From contig JAUIRK010000974.1 in assembly GCA_030549495.1 (NCBI GenBank), positions 1 to 64,000 on the forward strand: 64,000 bases of DNA, read 5' to 3'. Source of the DNA: Nectonema munidae. Lineage: Eukaryota > Nematomorpha > Nectonematoida > Nectonematidae. Below the pieces are notes generated by a model. The model was not told the origin of the DNA, did not search any database, and was given only the letters and a program-made list of their open reading frames with translations. The position numbers were made by a program, and so were the translations under genes. Below are positions 58,590 to 64,000 of this stretch, piece by piece (the stretch's first letter is position 1; each line of letters begins with the position of its first letter).

Positions 58590-61500
58590 CTAAGTCAAAA
58601 TTCGTTGAACATGAAGCAGCAGTAAGCGATAGCTAATTCTCACCTTTTTGAAAACTTCAATGAAATCATAGACATACGTCGTTCCGAGGGTTTGTGCCAG
58701 GTATCTTTTATGCTGAATCTGATCCCTCGTTAAATAAGGAGTACTTATCAACATGTTATGGAACAAATTACTTTTTGAGCCTTTATAACACTCAAACTTT
58801 ATTTGTCCTGACTCTAAATCTACCACTTCACGATACAAACCAATGTCTGTGAAGAATCCATTTTCATTCGTTACGAATATCCTCACTGAAATTTTTTCAG
58901 TGTCACAAACAGAAAGCCTTGAAAAGAATTTAAGAATGACATTATATGTTTATGGAGAAAAATCAAGAGTGCCATATGGAAAGACTAATTTATCAAAGTA
59001 GATATAAAATTGAACCATGTTTAAAGGAAATTTTTTAAATAACATATACTTACGATTTGTTCATCTCAATTAGTTTTAAAATAGTATTTTTTCTTGGTCA
59101 TTTTTGGTATTTAAAAAAGGTAATTCATACTACTAGTTATGAACATGTAAATTAATGAACCAAAAATGGCAAAACCTTTTAATAGCCTTTTAGGAAAAGC
59201 AATTTTTCATTCTTGAAAGCCTAAAACTATTAAAATGCGTAATGGAAAATGGTTGAACTTTTAACCATGATAATTGTTAGAAAATATATAAATGAAAGGA
59301 TTTCAATATCTGAATATACATTTAATATGATAAAACATGTAAGTAAACAAAAATTTTAAACCTTCAAAATAAAAATTTTCTCATCCAGGCCTGGTTACAA
59401 CTACGGTTCATTGTTCGGCCAGATAACCAGATAGCGAAGCAGATATTAAAACATAACTAGATATTTGGTGGAAAAATTAATTTGAAATTAAAATAAACAA
59501 TACAAAATAGTACTGTCCGGTATATAAAGGTCAAAAACTATTAAGATTGAGGAAAACCTCAAGCTTAAGTGGGAAATCAAAAATAGTTTCTCAGAGTGGT
59601 AGTAGAAATGTAAGTATTGCCTGATAGTTAATTTAATTTCTGCTTGTTGCACCCTCAATTGCCAAAGACGCTTTCCATATCTGTTAATGATGTTTCTCAC
59701 ATCTTCAACAACTTTCAGAGGATCTAAAACAACACACGGCAAGAAATTGAGAAAGATGTGATTACAATCGGACTTTGTAGCATCAGGATGAGAAAACTTT
59801 ATTTCAAGCTCATCTATCGCTTCTAAGAGTAATCTTTCTCCTTAAAATTGATCCTGATTTACAATAAAAACATTGCATTGCAAGAATAATGATATACCTT
59901 CATCGTGTATGTATTCAAAGGATGTTTCTTTGGATATGAGATCTGAATGCCTAACTATAGCTCTGACAAAAAACCTGTAATCACAAACTTTGGACAGAGA
60001 ATCGTTTGACTAAAAAAGAACAAAATTATAAGTCATGTTAGGAAGTTGGATTGAAAAATATTGCGAGCAAACAGTGTCGTTTCATCGTCAGATTAAAGTC
60101 AAATTGTCTCATCACATATGGGGCATATGCCCGTCGACACTTCTTGGGCCAACAAATATAAACATTTATAGTTTTACTCGTATTATGAACACATTGAAAG
60201 AAATGAGAGAAACTTTTAAAAATTATTATCGAATCTAATCTAGATGAATTTTGACGGTGTGATTATAAACTTTTCTACAAAAAATGTTGATTTAACTTTA
60301 TAATCTAAAACCCCACACTCCTAAAATATCGTATTTATTCCTTTAAAGATAAAAAATCAACTGATAAAAACTTGAACCTTCATCCCATGATAAAACAAAC
60401 CTTAAAATAGCTTTTAAGCATTCAAAAATAAAAATCGTCATAAAGTAAATATACCATGAAATTTTTTCATCACAATATTTTATATCAGAACAAGAGGTTA
60501 AGTTTAAATGCCCGGGCTTTTTGTTTTTTTATAATTTTTTTAAAAGAAATTTTTTTTTTCTCAAAAAAGGGGGGGGGGGGTTTTTGGTTAATGCTATTCA
60601 GCGTCATCCATTATTTGAAAGAAATTAAAATTTCATACCTTAGAACGCCCCAAATACATGTGCATTTTATGATTGGCTGTTGTTAAAGTTTCCAATTCAA
60701 AATTCTTTAGCCTATTTATTTCAAGTTGGAAAGCGAGTGCTGGTTCTAAATACCTATAAACTTTGTCTTCTAAGAAGTCATCTCGGAGCCTTAGAAAAGA
60801 GGATAAAACGAAATATATATTAAAGAAAATAGGAAAATGAAGAATAACCTGTAAGTGAAGTATTTGGGAAACTCAAACGCCCAAATCGTTAAAAATGTTA
60901 TTCTTCTGATGCCCTTATCTTGTAGATGATCTTTCACGCTTTGAACGAAGTCGTAAAAGACATTCGATACTTTATCATCATCGTTAACCACTTCGCTTAG
61001 TTCTTCATCCTGATCTATTTTTATTGCTATGTTTAGAATGCGAATCGGTTCACTGTTGCTTCGCTTTAAAAATTTAATACAGTTGTTATAAACACCTGTA
61101 TACAATCAGTAAGGATTTCAGGCATTGCTTTTCTATCATCTACTTTCTTTATCAAAGAGTTTTTTTATTACTTAAGCAGACAATTTTGGGACACTGACGA
61201 AAGGGTTAAGGGGATACACAAAAAGAGGCTCACCCTTCCCAATCCTGATTAACCATAAGCAAAAATAAAGAATTGATAGAAAAAAGGGAACTAAATTCTA
61301 GTTGTAATAATAATACGGAAATTTTCTATCAAGCCAGGGTCTAGTAAATTATTTTTATTTAACATTGACGGTTTCAATTGTATGTTAGTAAACTACTACA
61401 CTAGTATATGATAAATAAAAATAAAAGCTTTACAGTTTTGTGGAAAGACTAAGGCTTCACTTCGAAGAAGATAAGGATAGTAAAAATAGCAATAATGATA

Positions 61501-62842
61501 ATGTGATCGAAAAGTACTAGTCAATGCACACACGTTAATAATTTTATCCAGAGATTGTATGCTACAAAAATGATATTCTTGCTACAAGCGTCATTTTTGC
61601 TAAGAAGAAAAACGTCGATCATTATACTATTTGATAGCTGTAGTGAATGACGATCCTCTTTTTGTTCGACAAACTTGGGTATACATAGTCATATGGGAGA
61701 GGGTTGTCAATTCAGAAAATTTTCGGCATGGAAGAAATCTTAAAGTTTTTGCTAAAAGCAACAAAAATAGACGGAGTATACCTTAAACATCAAAAGATGC
61801 TATTTTCTAAATTAAGTCATTTACAAACTATCATATGGTGAATTCCCATTTTGCTATACTTATAAACGTTCTTATTCAATTTTAATAAAAAATTTTAATT
61901 ATATATCCCAAAATAAAATTGCCCTTAAAAAATATTTTAATAAAAAAGAAAACTAATTCATTCATCATCTTAATAGTCACTCTGTTATGATAAAAATAAA
62001 TAAATTAAAAGCTCTACTGTGAATACAATAGTTAAAGAGAACCAAATAGGTAAACGATCTTGTACGAATCTCAAGTCTCGCATACCCAGTAGTCGCGTTG
62101 TTATTTTGATAGATTTATCATGTTAATAAGTGCAAATAATTATTAATTTAAACATTTCAATAAGTTTAACTTCATCAGACATATTTATCACATTTAAAAA
62201 ATTAAATCCTTTATTCTTGACTTTTAAATTATTCTAGATTGAAAAATTAAGGCAAGGCTGGGTGAAATAAGAATACTTGATCGGAAAGAAATTCCTTATT
62301 TTCGTCGTCAGAATCATCGTAAGCAAAGTTAGTATTTTGCATCAACAAGTCAAAGTTTCTAAAGACAAGAAACAAAAAATCGTTACAAATGAATGAACAA
62401 AAGGCTGATTACGATTTAAAGGATTTGAAAGAATGAAACGCGACCATTGCTCCAATTCTCACAGTATACACTTTAGAGTTTGTAGTGAGCAAACTTTTTG
62501 AATTCTTGCGTTCAGACAAAGCAACCATCAATCTAAATGTTAAAAAAAGGTAGGAAATGTTTCAAGTGCAAACGAAAAATACCGATTAGGATGAGAAAGT
62601 GGAAGAACGAATTGAAATTCTGTAGGACTTAAGTTTGGAGTTACTTGGTAGTGGCGAATACATCTCAGCTCATACGCAATATACGCACGCCTTACATAAA
62701 CCTATAAAGAAAATAACGTAGGGCAATGTGAAGAAAAAATGGTAGAAATTACTTCTAATGCAGCTCGTCGAATATGAAGATTAGTGTGGAAGAAGAATTG
62801 GGGGATTATGTCAAAGATCACTGTTTCAGATAAAATCAGTCT
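53855..62842 (-). CDS. ACC: Acetyl-CoA carboxylase, C-terminal part (central and carboxyltransferase regions), 21 exons, 5' end outside window
   Basis: The multifunctional eukaryotic enzyme makes malonyl-CoA for fatty-acid synthesis in the cytosol. The window holds the last 1,230 residues. Exons on the minus strand: 62842-62753, 62701-62583, 62532-62413, 62358-62277, 61096-60849, 60789-60639, 60009-59898, 59840-59621, 58917-58644, 58589-58400, 57892-57675, 57612-57444, 57391-57075, 57024-56919, 56861-56656, 55572-55437, 55369-55192, 54789-54522, 54458-54243, 54187-54066, 54005-53855. All phases agree, all acceptors are AG and all donors GT except after 59621 (GC). The first visible exon begins [16 protein letters not shown], in the central region, so the biotin carboxylase and biotin carrier domains lie beyond 64000. 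No stop or frameshift interrupts the joined frame. Confidence 0.95.
55877..56105. repeat. Dispersed repeat, short copy, in acetyl-CoA carboxylase intron
   Basis: Internally deleted relative of 50071-50455, in the same window orientation. It lies within the intron between exons 56861-56656 and 55572-55437, antisense to the gene. Confidence 0.65.
58644..62842 (-). other. ACC: Acetyl-CoA carboxylase central-region exons (first nine visible exons)
   Basis: Landmarks: [130 protein letters not shown]. All are in the order of animal enzymes. One difference stands out: between RRITFL and FPKYFTYR there are only about five residues, where animal enzymes I recall have some twenty. An acidic DDSDDENKE stretch (62310 area) falls where other animals have a variable Ser/Asp-rich loop. 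Confidence 0.9.
60545..60590. repeat. Homopolymer block (T-run, A-run, ten-G run)
   Basis: T10-, A6- and G10-scale runs adjoin, ending in tttttggtta, within the intron after exon 60789-60639. The ending resembles that of the block at 18027-18310. Confidence 0.7.
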
Positions 62843-63948
62843 CTAAATGTAAAAATATTTAACAAGGATTACAGTCTTGCCATAAGTAAAATAATTATTT
62901 TCATATTACACAGGTAAAATTCATAAAGTTCGCTTATTTAAATGCAAAGTCTCAAACATGTTCTTCCGCGTATCCTGCGAATTGAACTGAAACAAGTAAC
63001 CAAAATAATTGGACTAACCACGACTAACATAAAACATTAAAATACATTTTGCATTAATTACATTATTCCATTTTCTCCATATTTTTTAATTTTGTTAAGG
63101 TATTTATTAAGACTCTCTTCATACAATCAAATATTATTAAATAAAACATCTTGACACATTAATCTTGTTATTCTAGGAAATTTCCATCAATCATGTTTCA
63201 ACCAATGAACATTTCAACAATATAATTTTTAACTTGATAAAAGAATATGTGTTTAGTTTTTTAAACAAAAAGCATTCTCAACCCATAAAATTTCAAAAGT
63301 TTGGCGAAAAACTTGTGTTCTTAATAAGTTTGAGTTTATAAGTTATTCAAGCTGTGAATCTTAATGATGTCCCATTATGACCACACCAAACGTTAAATGT
63401 CCTTGACGTCCAAATAAACTAACTAACAAATAATATATTCATTGATTTAAATGTGAGTTGGTTGAAATTTCCCGTTTCGAATAATTTTTCTCTTGCACAG
63501 AAACGTATTTATAGATAACATGGAAAAAGGTTGTCATTAGTATGCTATCGAATATATCTTAACACGGAAAAATGTTCAAACTGACAGCATTGTTTGCTAG
63601 TAAATTTTGAGGGTCGTCTGTTTTATGTCAATTAGATCAGTTCTCAGCTATATGCATATGTAGTCAAAGGGTCTAGCCCTCCACCCCCATTTTGTTTTGA
63701 AATTTAAAAAATCTTTATGAATAATAAATAAATCGGAATGTAGTCGATTTAGATAAGTATACATATTCAATTTTAAATTTATCATTACAGCATCAAACCG
63801 AGTAATTCATATTCCCTGCCCTTTCACAATAAAAGATGGCTACGTCTCCAAGAAAAAATTGTATACTGTGGTAGTGAAAAAAATTGTCAAAGAACTGAAT
63901 TAATGAGATCGTATATTATTACTATTTTAACCAGTTAAATAAACATCA
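62843..63948. other. Acetyl-CoA carboxylase intron or upstream sequence, no exon recognised
   Basis: To the right of the first visible exon I could not find another acetyl-CoA carboxylase exon. A short minus-strand frame after TTTCAG at about 62990 does not match the enzyme. The intron therefore probably runs past the window edge. Confidence 0.5.
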
Positions 63949-64000
63949 TTAATCCATTAAGTACCATAGAAATCAGACTATATCTAAAAAAACCCAGACG
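63949..64000. mobile_element. TTAA-flanked 135-bp MITE, copy D, cut by window edge
   Basis: TTAATCCATTAAGTACC followed by 'atagaaatcagactatatct' matches the start of copy C at 52982 closely. The rest lies beyond the window. Confidence 0.8.

Noticed and set aside
62900-62990. Additional upstream acetyl-CoA carboxylase exon
   Set aside because: There is an acceptor-like TTTCAG, but the short translation does not resemble the enzyme and has no donor that fits the next exon.

Overview
This is a 64-kb stretch of AT-rich eukaryotic DNA. It carries two spliced host genes and one probable intronless host gene, set in a dense bed of transposable-element remains. Short GT-AG introns, host proteins of animal type, a TTAGG-like patch and a mix of hAT, piggyBac and non-LTR elements all fit an arthropod. 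I cannot name the species from the sequence alone.

Layout. 1-4710: a large, decayed but nearly full-length LINE. 4803-14000: a mariner/Tigger-type foldback element, a degenerate 144-bp tandem repeat, a hAT element holding a piece of piggyBac, a hAT MITE and a piggyBac transposase remnant. 15875-34219: a six-exon + strand gene for a membrane-anchored JmjC (Fe(II)/2-oxoglutarate) protein. Its third intron is 13.2 kb long and holds an integrase fossil, a LINE fragment interrupted by a foldback element, a hAT transposase split by a non-LTR insertion, and a piggyBac element that itself contains hAT MITEs. 35970-51500: more hAT debris, a six-copy 194-bp tandem array made from hAT coding sequence, a deleted hAT with an exact 8-bp target duplication, and a tRNA-derived SINE. 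53327-53818: an intronless ORF of unknown function. 53855-62842 (minus strand): the last 21 exons (1,230 residues) of acetyl-CoA carboxylase, with most of the central region and the whole carboxyltransferase domain. Its biotin carboxylase part lies beyond the right edge.

Every exon junction of both spliced genes was checked by hand for splice sites and reading phase, and all agree, so both look functional. The small ORF and the carboxylase gene are convergent. Their stop codons are 36 bp apart and their poly(A) signals overlap on opposite strands. I found no CRISPR array, rRNA or free-standing tRNA gene, and no clear new biological system. The most unusual structures are the transposon-derived tandem array, the nested elements, a family of small TTAA-flanked MITEs (at least four copies) and the shared poly(A) region.
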